Part shown: in pieces, positions 8,187-18,376 of the stretch
Layout of the letters: the number at the start of each line of letters is the position of its first letter
Numbering within the stretch: the first letter of the stretch is position 1
Source of the DNA: a virus
Virus record (IMG/VR): IMGVR_UViG_3300034358_000008
Span: 62,001 to 126,000 of that record
Length of the DNA stretch: 64,000 bases
Strand: one strand, 5' to 3'
The notes under the pieces: generated by a model
The model's database searches: none
The model's input: the letters and a program-made list of their open reading frames with translations, nothing else
What the model was told of the DNA's origin: nothing
Translations under genes and position numbers: made by a program

Positions 8187-9848
8187 TTACGGATTAGAAC
8201 GACGGAAGATTGGTACTCCCGTGTAAGCCAGTTGCAGATCGGTATCGAACATTTCACGGACCCACTGGATACCCAGCAGTTCACCGTTGCCCAGATCGTT
8301 GTTCACACGTAGGATGTCACTCCACTGATTCACACTGAACTTGTATTGGTTATGCAAGAACTGGAGAATGAAGTGAGTAGGTTCTGGTGGGAACTCTTCC
8401 ACAGCTGTGTTTACCAAAGGCTCTGCATTGAAGTACATGCGTTGCAGCCACTGAGTCTTAGACTGTGCACCGTTAGCCAAACGAAGATCCCACATGTTGG
8501 TAGCTACGTAATCGACATCTGCTTTGAGATCTCGACCATAGGCAGCATCAACGTTAGGGCGTGGGTAGACTTCCCAGTTAGCAGTACCTTCACCGGAGTT
8601 AAGCAATGCAATCTGGAACTCACTCACATACCGGAATGGTGCAAAGCGACCATCTACCTTATTCAGGTTGACAGCGTAGGTCAGAGTTTGCATCTCACCG
8701 TAAGCACGTGGACGATATGGAGCCGAGTTAACACCCAGTTCAACGTAAGGTGTAACGTTGTAGAATCGTTGACGATCCAAGTTGTACAGCCAGAACTCCA
8801 GACGATAGCCAATGGCAGCGTTGACCCAAGTAGGGTATACAAACAGACGGCAACTATAAGCATTGTCTGCTGGTACGGTTCGAGCAATGTAGTTCTCAGT
8901 GATAGCACGATCAACAGTAGGTACGTTCTGGTAACTGATCTCGTCAGCCGCCAGTTGGTAGCGAAGAGTAATAGGGAACTCTTGCCCTTCTGCTGTAGCC
9001 ACGTAGTTTTCCAGACCCAAGATACTCATTGGTGGAATACCTACATCCAGACGAAGTTGCTTACCACCACGATACTTCACAAGACCCTGCATAGGCAGCG
9101 ATTTCACCATCACGTTCAATGGGAATTCAATTACCTTAGGATCAGAAGTCGAGAGGAATGGCGTATCAATCTGGATACCTTCAACGTAACGTTTCGATTG
9201 GTCAGTCTGACGCAGTACCTGAGTATTCATGACCAGCAATTGAGCGTAGCTAATCACACCTTCTTTGCTATCGTAAGCTACCAACGTTACCCGCTCGCCG
9301 TCTTCCAGTTCTGCAACCGAGAAGCCAACCATTGGGATTTTGATAGTCGATACGGTCTGCCCAGTAATAACAGCAGACTCAACTGGAATGTATGGTCCAG
9401 CAAACGCCCCAGAAGGGTCGTAGAAGGCCGAGATCATCTCACCAGTCTCACGGTCAATGTCACTACCACGAAACACTGCATACGACGCTACCATAGATCC
9501 GTAGAAATGCAGTCGGGCATCAGGAGCCAGTACGTGTGGAGTAACCGAGTTGTCGATAAAGCAACGATACGACTCGGAGCTATAGCCGGGGCCAACTCCA
9601 ACCAGTACGTTCTCTTCGCCATCTGGATCGGTATGTTTCTTAGGTTCCCAATCCTCAAAGGTCGGAACCCATGTACCGAACTCTACATCACTTACACGTT
9701 GGAAACCTTTCTCATAGTCGATAACCAAGTCATTGACGTTGGCGATCCACTTATCAGTTTGTCCTGCGTTTACCAGGATGTCCGCCTTGTTCCAAACCCG
9801 GAAACCTCGATCCGGGTTATAGAAGTTGGAGTTATTAAAATCAGCCAT
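8187..9848 (-). CDS. Putative virion structural protein, 553 aa (phiKZ gp26 position)
   Basis: Last of three large minus-strand genes read toward terL. The start at 9848 lies four bases after the upstream stop. The sequence is rich in Tyr, Asn, Pro and beta-forming residues, typical of neck, baseplate or fibre-associated proteins, and contains no enzyme motif. Placement between terL and the tail sheath matches phiKZ genes 26-28, which I recall as virion components. The structural role is inferred from context and composition. Confidence 0.65.
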   Translation of the reverse strand: MADFNNSNFYNPDRGFRVWNKADILVNAGQTDKWIANVNDLVIDYEKGFQRVSDVEFGTWVPTFEDWEPKKHTDPDGEENVLVGVGPGYSSESYRCFIDNSVTPHVLAPDARLHFYGSMVASYAVFRGSDIDRETGEMISAFYDPSGAFAGPYIPVESAVITGQTVSTIKIPMVGFSVAELEDGERVTLVAYDSKEGVISYAQLLVMNTQVLRQTDQSKRYVEGIQIDTPFLSTSDPKVIEFPLNVMVKSLPMQGLVKYRGGKQLRLDVGIPPMSILGLENYVATAEGQEFPITLRYQLAADEISYQNVPTVDRAITENYIARTVPADNAYSCRLFVYPTWVNAAIGYRLEFWLYNLDRQRFYNVTPYVELGVNSAPYRPRAYGEMQTLTYAVNLNKVDGRFAPFRYVSEFQIALLNSGEGTANWEVYPRPNVDAAYGRDLKADVDYVATNMWDLRLANGAQSKTQWLQRMYFNAEPLVNTAVEEFPPEPTHFILQFLHNQYKFSVNQWSDILRVNNDLGNGELLGIQWVREMFDTDLQLAYTGVPIFRRSNP

Positions 9849-9852
9849 TGAG

Positions 9853-12495
9853 TTAAGCCCCCGTAATAAAGAAGAATGGAGACAGTTCCATCTCTTGGCG
9901 TAGATACAGTTTCAGAACACGACGATAGAAGTCGTATTGATCCTGAGTCAGGCCGATGGGACTAGAGTTCCAATGTGGATATACTTTCACATGGTTGGTG
10001 TTGTAATCGTGGTTAAGAATGTCAAGTGGTTTTAGCCACTCATACGACTTCATCAAGTTCACGATATCCATGTCGGTGTAACGACCATTTACAAAAGGAG
10101 GTTTCAGTCGTCCCTTCAGCATATCTTGCACGACTTTATTCGAGAACGCCGAGTAGACGTGATAGTGGTTAGTGAACACATCAGGGTTTGGACGATCCCG
10201 TTTAGGGAAGTAGTAACCCATTACCTCACTCGTTATCCGATCACGTTCATCATCTTCCACACGGGCTTTGGTATCGTCTTTAAAGACGGTCTTCAAGGTA
10301 ACCTGTGGAGTTTGAATCTGGTAAGGAGAACCATTACGTTCACCCTCAACTACTCGACCATTACGGTCTTCTTCGAATACCACATCGCGATAGTCTTTGT
10401 AGTGGCCATCAACGATAATCCGCTGCATTTTGTGTGAGTGTATATGGTACTGTGAATCGTTAGACAACACGCCGTACTCAACAAACCCAAACTCAGCTGG
10501 ATCGTAACGCTTCATGTCTGGAGAACAGAACCCAGTGCCGCGCAACAGAACCTTCTGCAAACCGTCTTCACGGTACTCGAGGTTATGGATGCCAATCAAC
10601 TCTTCGCTAATCAGATAGTCCAACCCTTGGATCACAGGACGATAGTTAAAGAACGCATCGAGTTGCCCGAAAGGGATCTCCATGGTTTTATTAACCAACT
10701 GACCGTTCTGTTGTTCCCAAGCTGAGATAGCCAACCGAATAACACCTGGGTCATCGTTAAAAACGAATTCCTTAAGGTAGAAATACTCGTCAGTTCTCAG
10801 GTAGCCAAGCCATTCAGTTGCAGGAGCTGTCCACACCCAACGAGGTGCATACAGATCGTCTACGAAATAACCCCAGTCACCACGGTTAGGCAGATCGGTA
10901 ATGTCCTGCCATTCATTGGTAGGTACACCACCCCAAACTTTGGTTACATACACACGGAAGTTATAGCCGTACTTCAAAGCTACTTCACTGTTACCGTAAT
11001 AACCATTCAGGTTGTCTGAACCTTTACCGGTGACACATTCAACCAGCACACAACGGATGTTCTTAGGGACATAAACCTGACCACCCACGTGATAATGGTA
11101 TTCGAGTAGAACGCCCTTATCGTCGTATTCAAAGCACGTTGCGTTCCGCCAGTAGTAGTACGCCAATCTTGCCATGCGAACGCCCGTATGGGGGTCTACG
11201 ACAACCTTAGCGGGGTTATCGTTCATGAGTTTAGCACACTCGTGATAACCGAAGACTTCACCAGCAAAGTTCTGTGCATCTACCTTACCTTGATGGTTTA
11301 GTTCAGGGATGTTAAAGGTGATCGGATAGATGAAGCTAGGTTTGGCCGACATGAACTGAGCATAGTAGGATCGCTCCAAGTTCTCAGCACGCCATAGTGG
11401 GTTAAGAGCATCAACACCTGTCATGTTCCGAAGGATCTGATCAGAGGTCAGTCGATACAGTTCCCAGATACGGTGAGCATCTGCAACCAAAGGACGTTGA
11501 TAACCACCATCACGAATGTACAACTTAACGTACATGTCTTCGATACCAGTCCACTCAGGAGTCAATGTAATAAACTCTTGAATGCGACTAACGGAGATAC
11601 TGTAATCCTTGTGGGTCAGTTGTCTCAGCCAAGTCCCTTGGTTATGGTGATAAGCCAAACCTTTGAACTGTTGTGCAGTTGGACCCTGCTTAACCAGCAA
11701 CGCCGTGATGTCATCATAGAAATCGATCTGATCAGTTTGTCCCGGATAATGCAGGATGTACTTACGTTGAGTATCCAGAGTACTGTTAAATACTTGGAGG
11801 TCAGAGATCTTGAAGTCAACCACTTTCTTAATGGTTGGATCTAGGATGAAATCACAAAGATCACCGGGTACAGCAGTTACAACACTGATCTCATTAACAG
11901 CTTTACCGTTAACGAAGTACATACCCACACCGCCATCAGCGATGATTCGATCAGAGTTACGGATTTGGAATTGGCGAATCGCTTCGGTATTAGCCGCTAC
12001 GATTGACTCTGCGTGCAACCAACGTTTGTTCTGATCACCACTACGTTCCGATTCATAGAAAGCGTTGTGGTATAGATGCAGATAGATCTGGTTGTCATCC
12101 AATGCAGGGAAGCGGTCGTTAACCTTAACAGCAACCAAAAGGTTCTGTCTTGAGGTAACCATCACGTATGTTTCAGACATGCTGTAACGTACGCCATTGG
12201 TTTGGTATACGCTGGCTAATGTCAGGTTGTCCTTCGCAAGACTCGTCAGGTTGATCCAAGTGTCCTTAGTCTTCGGCATGCCGATATTCGCAGGAATCAC
12301 TTGGCCAATCTGGAAGATATGATAGTAGTCACGATTGGTATTCGTCGGCATGAAGTACCGAGTGTGCTCAACCACGTAATTACCCCGGATGCCGTAGCGC
12401 GGGGTAAGTTGTTGGAGGGCGTACGTGAACTGCTTATCTTGCGTTGGGTTACACCAGACATTATCAATTGCGTAACGCAAGAGATAGTTATCCAT
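9853..12495 (-). CDS. Putative large virion structural protein, 880 aa (phiKZ gp27 position)
   Basis: Second of the three-gene virion cluster. A long protein rich in Tyr, Trp, Asn and Asp with a beta-rich look and no catalytic motif. It begins MDNYLLRYAIDNVWCNPTQD. Separated from its neighbours by 4 and 12 bases, so one transcript is likely. A baseplate or neck role is plausible by position; function not shown by sequence. Confidence 0.65.
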   Translation of the reverse strand: MDNYLLRYAIDNVWCNPTQDKQFTYALQQLTPRYGIRGNYVVEHTRYFMPTNTNRDYYHIFQIGQVIPANIGMPKTKDTWINLTSLAKDNLTLASVYQTNGVRYSMSETYVMVTSRQNLLVAVKVNDRFPALDDNQIYLHLYHNAFYESERSGDQNKRWLHAESIVAANTEAIRQFQIRNSDRIIADGGVGMYFVNGKAVNEISVVTAVPGDLCDFILDPTIKKVVDFKISDLQVFNSTLDTQRKYILHYPGQTDQIDFYDDITALLVKQGPTAQQFKGLAYHHNQGTWLRQLTHKDYSISVSRIQEFITLTPEWTGIEDMYVKLYIRDGGYQRPLVADAHRIWELYRLTSDQILRNMTGVDALNPLWRAENLERSYYAQFMSAKPSFIYPITFNIPELNHQGKVDAQNFAGEVFGYHECAKLMNDNPAKVVVDPHTGVRMARLAYYYWRNATCFEYDDKGVLLEYHYHVGGQVYVPKNIRCVLVECVTGKGSDNLNGYYGNSEVALKYGYNFRVYVTKVWGGVPTNEWQDITDLPNRGDWGYFVDDLYAPRWVWTAPATEWLGYLRTDEYFYLKEFVFNDDPGVIRLAISAWEQQNGQLVNKTMEIPFGQLDAFFNYRPVIQGLDYLISEELIGIHNLEYREDGLQKVLLRGTGFCSPDMKRYDPAEFGFVEYGVLSNDSQYHIHSHKMQRIIVDGHYKDYRDVVFEEDRNGRVVEGERNGSPYQIQTPQVTLKTVFKDDTKARVEDDERDRITSEVMGYYFPKRDRPNPDVFTNHYHVYSAFSNKVVQDMLKGRLKPPFVNGRYTDMDIVNLMKSYEWLKPLDILNHDYNTNHVKVYPHWNSSPIGLTQDQYDFYRRVLKLYLRQEMELSPFFFITGA

Positions 12496-12507
12496 TTGGT
12501 CACACCC

Positions 12508-13449
12508 TTAGTCAAAGTTTTCGTATTGCTCGCTCACTTGACGGAACACAAGATCCGTAAAGGTTTTCAATTCGTGCGGACGAGCGACTGTATCTGCACG
12601 TTGGGTAATAACGGTCTTGCGATAACTACGGTCAGCAATAGCCATGTAAAGCATTGCAATGAAAGTAGGGAGGTGTTCCAGTGCTACGCCAACGTTCTCA
12701 CGTGAGTTAACACCAAACCAGCTGTTAGCCAGCAATACGTATAAGTCCTGAAACTTCAGTACACCAGTACGTTCCTGATAGGAACAGGTGGACATTGCCG
12801 TAGCAAGATCGTCAGCATTACGCAGTGGACCTACTTCCAGAATCACATTGATTACGAAATCAGGTGGTACGCCAGTGATCCGAGAAATAACCGGAGCGAA
12901 CTCTTGACGGGATTCTGGATTAGCTTCTTGCAATTCTGGCATGCACATTGCGTAATAGTAGTAGGCGGTAATAACGTAAAGTGCCATCTGCGATTCAATA
13001 GGCAGACCGAACTTCGAGATTACTGGACCACTCACCCAACGGTTAAACACCTTAGCCGGGATATCGCCAAGACGGCTAAACATAGTCTCATCACCTTTCA
13101 GTAGACGAGTATTCAAAGCCATTCGGATGCATTGATAAGTCCAGTCATTGTTTGCTACCAGACGATATGTACCAGAGCGTGGTTCGTACTTCATGTACTG
13201 CCGCCCGTCGATGAGCATCTTAGGTTCCCCCGGTTGCCCAATATCAATGAACTGGGTGAACATAGGGATATCTTCATGCTCTGGTAACGGAGTAACGAAA
13301 TGACAATTCTTAAGCAGGTATTGCGCGGTAGTCTTTACCTGAGGGAATGGAAGACTCAGAACAGCCTTATTAACTTCACGACGAAGTTTGTCTTGCTGGC
13401 TCTGTGGATAAATGCTACAGATTTTAGTCTGATACGGTAGCGTGTGCAT
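12508..13449 (-). CDS. Putative virion structural protein, 313 aa (phiKZ gp28 position)
   Basis: First gene of the minus-strand virion cluster, with AAAGGAGA upstream of ATG 13449. Mixed alpha/beta protein with a helical middle containing the tyrosine run ITAYYYYAMCMPEL. It diverges from the tail sheath gene across 130 bp, so both may share a late promoter region. Function inferred from position only. Confidence 0.6.
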   Translation of the reverse strand: MHTLPYQTKICSIYPQSQQDKLRREVNKAVLSLPFPQVKTTAQYLLKNCHFVTPLPEHEDIPMFTQFIDIGQPGEPKMLIDGRQYMKYEPRSGTYRLVANNDWTYQCIRMALNTRLLKGDETMFSRLGDIPAKVFNRWVSGPVISKFGLPIESQMALYVITAYYYYAMCMPELQEANPESRQEFAPVISRITGVPPDFVINVILEVGPLRNADDLATAMSTCSYQERTGVLKFQDLYVLLANSWFGVNSRENVGVALEHLPTFIAMLYMAIADRSYRKTVITQRADTVARPHELKTFTDLVFRQVSEQYENFD

Positions 13450-13579
13450 TACCGAATCTCCTTTATTGAAGGTCGTAAAATTTAACTAGTGGGATCAATC
13501 GTGTTTAATAAATATGATTGACTGTTAGTTAACACTCATAACATCGAGTTCAAAGCTCCATACTTGGGAGAACCAAAAG
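13450..13579. promoter_or_regulatory. Divergent late-gene promoter region
   Basis: 130 bp separating the minus-strand virion cluster from the tail sheath gene. It contains an inverted repeat TCAATC/GATTGA (13495-13500 and 13516-13521) around an AT-rich core. No TATATYAY box is present, consistent with late rather than early control. The exact promoters cannot be placed. Confidence 0.5.
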
Positions 13580-15688
13580 ATGGCAACTTTCACTAATGCG
13601 GTCCCGCGGGTTGTATTTAACGGGATTCGCGATCGTAGTCGTCGGGCGTTGATTCGTCCAGATGAAACCTACGCTCAACACACCCCCTTGCTGCGTCTCT
13701 TCACTGAGACTGGTCCGACCGCCACAACTTACGTTGGCGATACCGATGATGGCTTTGCTGGCATCTATGGTCAGATGTCGCTCGATCCACGTAGCAAGTA
13801 CTTTAACCAACAATCGCTTCTTGCTCTGAACCTCCTGGGTCAGGGTAATGGTTTCTATGTAAAACGTCTGCGTCCAGAAGATGCTGGTAACTCGGCACGT
13901 TTGATTCTGGCCATCGACATGGTTCGTGATATGGTACCTAAGGCAGTAACTCGCCTGAGCGGTTTCCTGTATCCCGACACAACTACCACAGGTGTTAGCG
14001 GCGGTGTAACCACCCTGGCTGACCAACTGGTAGAAGGCTTGAAGGCTCGCATCGTTTTGATTGTAGACAACGATTCTGAAGTCGGTACTCAGCGCGTTCT
14101 GCCTGGTACTATGGTTTCGAGCATCGATGGTACTCAGTCGACTATGTATCCTCTGATGGAACTGCCAACCAGTTTCTTCGGTGCCTTGGGTAATAACCTC
14201 GGTATGCGTATCTGGTCTCCAACTGCTATGGATACCGAAGGGTACGATGAGCAGGCAACTGATCAGTTCGACACCCGTATGTATCGTGTTCAGTTCGTAG
14301 AGCTGATGAACGGTCTCAACACTCCGCAGATCATCAAGACTGCACTGGGTGAAGACTACGTGAACGTTTCCTTTGATGAAGGCGTTTATTCGGAGTCTAC
14401 TGACCGCGACCTGACTATCGACCAAGTGTTGATTGCTCAGTACGAAGATGACGGTATCGAGAACGGTTTGACTCCTATGTTCTCGCCTTTCAGCCAGGTG
14501 TTCGTATATCGCGAAAACATCAGTATGGTTCAACAACTTATCTGGGATTCGGAATTGCTGGCTAACCCAGCCTTCTCTGATCAGGTAAAAGGTCCGGGTC
14601 AAATCGACTTCCTGACCATGTTGGATTTCAGCGGTGATCCGTACATGACAGTTCAACTGTTGGGTGCTTTGGATGGCGGCGTGCTGCTTGGTAAGAATGC
14701 TACAGTATTCGCTGTTGGCGGTTCTGACGGTTCTACCACCTTCGACAACTACGTTGCCCTGACTGACTTGGAGAACACCAACTTCGGTCAACTGGAAGAT
14801 CAGTACGAAGACATCGCGCGTTACCAATTCGGCTTCATCTACGATACTGGTCTGCCTCTGGCTTCCAAGTACAAGATGATGCAAGTTCTGGGTGCTCGTC
14901 GTGACCTGTATTGCATGTTCTCTACCTTCGTTGAAACCGATGCTCGTGGCCTGTCCACTAGTGATGAAGTTTCTCGTTGCATCGCGATCATGACTCGTCT
15001 GAAAGCTTTCCCTGAGTCGACCCTTTACGGTACTCCTGTTTGCCGGGCATCTATTGTTCTGCAATCCGGTAAGCTGATGGGTAGCAACTACACCAAGCGT
15101 GTTCCACAAGTGCTTGACGTTGCAATGGCTTGGGCTAAGTATGCTGGTGCTGGTAACGGTATCCTGCGTCCGGGTCTGGAAATGGATCAATCTCCGAACA
15201 ACGAGGTTAATTTCGTTAAGTCGTTGAACGTTCCGTTCTTCAATGCTCGTGTAGCTTCCAACCTGTGGGTTAACGGTGCAACCACATCGACTACCTACAA
15301 TAAGCGTCGTCAGTACTACGCTTGCCATCGCTCGGTTATGCTCGACGATACTTCGGTATTGCTGTCGCCGGTGACTGTGAACATCTGCTGCGTGATCATG
15401 CGTTTGATCCACAAGATCCACGCCAAGTTCTCGGGTAACGCTTCCCTGACTAAAGAACAACTTGTAGAGCGCTGTGACCAGGAAATTCTGGATATCACTC
15501 GTGACCTGTTCGGTGGTCGTGTGGATATCACTCCTCGGACTGAGATCACCCCAATCGACGACAACAATGGCTTCAGTTGGACTTGCACCGTTACCGTTGC
15601 GGCTAATAACCCACGTACGGTCATGAACTTCAAGCTGGAAACTGTTCGTCGCGAAGCTGCTACCGAAGGTACTGTTGGCACTGTATAA
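13580..15688 (+). CDS. Contractile tail sheath protein, 702 aa (phiKZ gp29-like)
   Basis: Forms the outer tail tube that contracts during DNA delivery. GGGAG lies about ten bases before the ATG. Length is close to the approx. 695 residues I recall for phiKZ gp29. The opening ([17 protein letters not shown]) is typical of the sheath N-terminal strand that hooks neighbouring subunits. The gene is followed 40 bp later by the tube gene, the usual sheath-tube order. Codon use is GC-richer than in the small early genes, as expected of an abundant structural protein. The call rests on size, context and overall resemblance. Confidence 0.85.
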   Translation: MATFTNAVPRVVFNGIRDRSRRALIRPDETYAQHTPLLRLFTETGPTATTYVGDTDDGFAGIYGQMSLDPRSKYFNQQSLLALNLLGQGNGFYVKRLRPEDAGNSARLILAIDMVRDMVPKAVTRLSGFLYPDTTTTGVSGGVTTLADQLVEGLKARIVLIVDNDSEVGTQRVLPGTMVSSIDGTQSTMYPLMELPTSFFGALGNNLGMRIWSPTAMDTEGYDEQATDQFDTRMYRVQFVELMNGLNTPQIIKTALGEDYVNVSFDEGVYSESTDRDLTIDQVLIAQYEDDGIENGLTPMFSPFSQVFVYRENISMVQQLIWDSELLANPAFSDQVKGPGQIDFLTMLDFSGDPYMTVQLLGALDGGVLLGKNATVFAVGGSDGSTTFDNYVALTDLENTNFGQLEDQYEDIARYQFGFIYDTGLPLASKYKMMQVLGARRDLYCMFSTFVETDARGLSTSDEVSRCIAIMTRLKAFPESTLYGTPVCRASIVLQSGKLMGSNYTKRVPQVLDVAMAWAKYAGAGNGILRPGLEMDQSPNNEVNFVKSLNVPFFNARVASNLWVNGATTSTTYNKRRQYYACHRSVMLDDTSVLLSPVTVNICCVIMRLIHKIHAKFSGNASLTKEQLVERCDQEILDITRDLFGGRVDITPRTEITPIDDNNGFSWTCTVTVAANNPRTVMNFKLETVRREAATEGTVGTV

Positions 15689-15728
15689 GTGCCAACTCCC
15701 TCAGAGCACTCTACTAGAGGAATAAAGA

Positions 15729-16604
15729 ATGAAACGCTATAATGATCCAATGGCTCCCGTAACTGGTTACGGTGCGGGTGGTCCTAAGAACACCATTAAC
15801 GTGAGTCAGGCAGGTACGGACGTCATGCGTCCAGACTTGGCTAACCTTGCGAGTAACACTCCGTATGTAAGCCGTAACGCTATTCCTTTCCTGCTTGAAG
15901 CTCCTCGGTTCTTCCAGTATGCCAAGGACCCTAAGCAATTGGTTCGTTCTCTGAAAGCCCTGATTGAAAACCATGTTCGGACTATCGACGGTCTGCAACA
16001 GACGATTCAGGTTGATACTGCGGATGCCCCTTGGGGTGGTTCGGGTGAAGCCATTCAGGTAGCCACCAACGTTACCCGTGCACGTTCTAACCCGTCGTTG
16101 GGTTGCTGGGAACTGCAAGGTCGAGCCATTCAGCGTTTCTTGCGCTGGTGGATCACTTACGGTATCGCTGATGAGAACACCAAAGTTCCACGTATCGTTG
16201 CTGAAGGTAACGTTCCAGTAGAGAAGTACGATGCCACCTTCTACGGTGCTACAGTACTGTTCATCGAACCGGACCCAACCTTCCAAGACGTAACCAGTGC
16301 ATATCTGTGTACTAACATGTTCCCTCTTTCCACTGGTCCATGGGAGTCCCGTAAGGATGCTTCCCAGATTGGTCAGAACCTCGATCTCTCGATTGAGTTT
16401 GCTGCCATGACTGACGTATCGGAAGGCGTGATCATGTACGCACGTGAACTGTTCCAGCGTATGAACATCCGTGGTATGAACCCTAACGATCAACGCACTT
16501 GGACCGAAGGCATCAGTGCCAACGTTAATGCTGCGAACATCGGTCTCAAGCAACAACTTGAGCGTTCTGCTACTAACCGTGTGACTTACAACGGGGTTGA
16601 CTAA
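15729..16604 (+). CDS. Tail tube protein, 291 aa (phiKZ gp30-like)
   Basis: Directly downstream of the sheath gene, with AGAGGAATAAAG before the ATG. Size and position match phiKZ gp30, the inner tail tube. The N-terminal 35 residues are Gly/Pro rich and flexible. The tube fold itself is not recognisable by eye, so the name depends on gene order. Its stop overlaps the next start (TAATG at 16604). Confidence 0.75.
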   Translation: MKRYNDPMAPVTGYGAGGPKNTINVSQAGTDVMRPDLANLASNTPYVSRNAIPFLLEAPRFFQYAKDPKQLVRSLKALIENHVRTIDGLQQTIQVDTADAPWGGSGEAIQVATNVTRARSNPSLGCWELQGRAIQRFLRWWITYGIADENTKVPRIVAEGNVPVEKYDATFYGATVLFIEPDPTFQDVTSAYLCTNMFPLSTGPWESRKDASQIGQNLDLSIEFAAMTDVSEGVIMYARELFQRMNIRGMNPNDQRTWTEGISANVNAANIGLKQQLERSATNRVTYNGVD

Positions 16605-16876
16605 TGGCCGATACGTTCCCGCTGCAAAAGATACAAACCCAATACACTGGTAAGTCTCCATCGGCGGTAACGGATCAAGCTGAAGCATATAAAAACATGC
16701 TAGGCTTCCAAGCCGCTGGTGAAGACGTTGGGTTGTTCTACCAATTGAATCAGATTGCTGCTGTTCCACCAGTTGAAGTTGAGACTTATACGAACAGTAA
16801 TAGTCGTCAACTTCAAAACATCAAACGGTACGGTAACTATGCCGAACCAATTGAAGCTGGTGGCGTGTACGCCTAA
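16604..16876 (+). CDS. Small putative virion protein, 90 aa
   Basis: Coupled to the tail tube gene by TAATG and closed by a terminator, so it belongs to the sheath-tube operon. Gln/Asn/Tyr rich with no motif. A tail-associated role is inferred from the operon only. Confidence 0.65.
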   Translation: MADTFPLQKIQTQYTGKSPSAVTDQAEAYKNMLGFQAAGEDVGLFYQLNQIAAVPPVEVETYTNSNSRQLQNIKRYGNYAEPIEAGGVYA

Positions 16877-16885
16877 GACAACATA

Positions 16886-16924
16886 AGACCCCGACCGAAA
16901 GGCCGGGGCTTTATGCCGTGTTTT
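16886..16924 (+). terminator. Terminator after the tail operon, likely bidirectional
   Basis: Hairpin with CCCCG/CGGGG arms and GAAA loop at 16889-16909, followed by CTTTATGCCG and a T-run. It lies between converging genes. Confidence 0.8.
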
Positions 16925-17396
16925 AAATAAGCCAGCGAGCTTCTTTAGTCATCGCTTCTTCGTGGGTGGCACCATCAGTCATACGTTGAGCTACTCGAGA
17001 ACGATAGATCTTGCAGCGTTGGTCAGGAGTGAAAAGCGTTACATCAGTATGGTCATTAATAGCACTGTCCCGGACGACTGATTGAATTAGTTCTGCGGTG
17101 AACAATGGATCTGGATCGTTTTCGTCCATCACCACGTGTACGGTTTGTTTCTTACGTGCCCAGAATGAAGCCACTGTTTTACCAGTCTCGCTCATTACGT
17201 AAGCATTGCCTGTAACAGGATATACGACACCATTACGGTTATCACCTTTGCCAGCATTAACTGTAACAATGGGTTCGCCTTGAGCATTGTGACCAAATTC
17301 GAAATGGTCGCCTTCATCAACAAGAACCATCTTAAACCCTTTACCCACATCGGAGTCGGCTAGGTTTTCACCGGACATGATTTTAATAGAATACAT
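16923..17396 (-). CDS. Hypothetical protein, 157 aa
   Basis: ATG 17396 was chosen because AGAAGG lies just upstream; an ATG at 17441 lacks a ribosome site. Begins MYSIKIMSGENLADSD, has a beta-rich first half and a helical end with THEEAMTKEARWL. No family recognised. Diverges from the homing endonuclease gene. Confidence 0.7.
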   Translation of the reverse strand: MYSIKIMSGENLADSDVGKGFKMVLVDEGDHFEFGHNAQGEPIVTVNAGKGDNRNGVVYPVTGNAYVMSETGKTVASFWARKKQTVHVVMDENDPDPLFTAELIQSVVRDSAINDHTDVTLFTPDQRCKIYRSRVAQRMTDGATHEEAMTKEARWLI

Positions 17397-17485
17397 CTTA
17401 TTACCTTCTAGTAGTAGTGTAGCGATAGTGCTACACATCATGTCCAGCTGAGTATTACTTCGTGTAACAAAAGATATTTTAAGAG

Positions 17486-17493
17486 TATATCAC
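17486..17493 (+). promoter_or_regulatory. Early promoter-like box TATATCAC
   Basis: Preceded by TTTTAAGAG, closely matching the flank of the box at 19685 (CTTTAAAGAG). It sits 31 bp before the homing endonuclease start. Confidence 0.6.
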
Positions 17494-17523
17494 TTAGGTG
17501 TTATAGATACATGAAGGTGATTT

Positions 17524-18336
17524 ATGGGTTTATCTAAAGATTTAACTGGTAACCGATTTGGTTATCTGATAGCTAAGGTTATCGTACCTACGGTGAATAC
17601 ACGTTTTAGGTCGTGGCTGTGCGTTTGCGATTGTGGTAAAGATCGTATTGTTGCAACATCTGATTTAACCAGACATAAGGTTAATTCATGTGGCTGTAAA
17701 AATGCAACGTGTATAACCAATGAACGCTTTGGTCGACTTGTAGCTAAGGGTAGAGTAAAGCGCGCTAATACCCGAAACTCTTATTGGAAATGTTTATGTG
17801 ATTGCGGTACAGTTGTTGAAGTGGCCTTACATTCACTGAAAGCTGGTCTAACTAAATCGTGTGGTTGTTTAGCACGAGAATTAGCCGGCACACATACGCT
17901 CAAACATGGGTTGAGTGGTACGTATGAGTACAAGTCATGGAATGCCATGATGGATAGATGTAAGAACGATGACCGTTATATTGATCGAGGTATTACTATC
18001 TGTGATCGATGGAAAGAATCATTTGAGGCATTCCTTGAGGATATGGGGCCACGTCCAGAAAATACTTCACTCGATCGGCGAGATAATACACTTGGTTATT
18101 ATCCAGATAACTGTAGGTGGGCAGATCAGACAATACAGTTATTAAATCAGGGTATGCGGTCTGATAACAAAACTGGTATTACTGGTGTAAGCTTATTAGA
18201 ATCTGGTAAATATAGAACCCAGTTAGCTGCATACGGTAAAATGTTATTCAAAGAAGAGTTCGATACTATCGAAGAGGCTATTCAGGCACGCGTAGCTGCT
18301 GAAACAAAATATAAAGAACCGCTATTAAGGACATAA
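17524..18336 (+). CDS. HNH homing endonuclease with AP2-like domain, 270 aa
   Basis: Cuts DNA at a specific site to spread its own gene. Layout: two repeats of about 52 residues each ending in a Cys-rich ribbon (CVCDCGK...SCGC near 33-58; CLCDCGT...SCGC near 90-115), then an HNH core ([20 protein letters not shown], about 182-201), then an AP2-like DNA-binding tail ([17 protein letters not shown], about 215-231). Codon use is clearly more AT-rich than its neighbours. It stands alone on the plus strand between two minus-strand genes, with its own promoter and terminator. Together these point to a mobile cassette acquired separately. The fold assignment is strong; activity is untested. Confidence 0.9.
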   Translation: MGLSKDLTGNRFGYLIAKVIVPTVNTRFRSWLCVCDCGKDRIVATSDLTRHKVNSCGCKNATCITNERFGRLVAKGRVKRANTRNSYWKCLCDCGTVVEVALHSLKAGLTKSCGCLARELAGTHTLKHGLSGTYEYKSWNAMMDRCKNDDRYIDRGITICDRWKESFEAFLEDMGPRPENTSLDRRDNTLGYYPDNCRWADQTIQLLNQGMRSDNKTGITGVSLLESGKYRTQLAAYGKMLFKEEFDTIEEAIQARVAAETKYKEPLLRT

Positions 18337-18337
18337 A

Positions 18338-18376
18338 GGAGAGGGCACATGCCCTCTCCAATACCTTTTCTTTTTT
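18338..18376 (+). terminator. Terminator after the homing endonuclease gene
   Basis: Arms GGAGAGGGC/GCCCTCTCC with ACAT loop (18338-18359), followed by a T-rich tract. Lies between converging genes and may act both ways. Confidence 0.85.

Noticed and set aside
8346-9851. Long plus-strand open frame (about 500 codons) opposite the 8187-9848 gene
   Set aside because: It mirrors the minus-strand virion gene, has no ribosome site, and its composition is not protein-like.
13550-15460. Long minus-strand open frame opposite the tail sheath gene
   Set aside because: Antisense shadow of a strongly biased gene; the plus-strand sheath is well supported by context and ribosome site.
15714-16769. Minus-strand open frame opposite the tail tube gene
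   Set aside because: Shadow of the tube gene; no ribosome site and it would overlap two supported genes.
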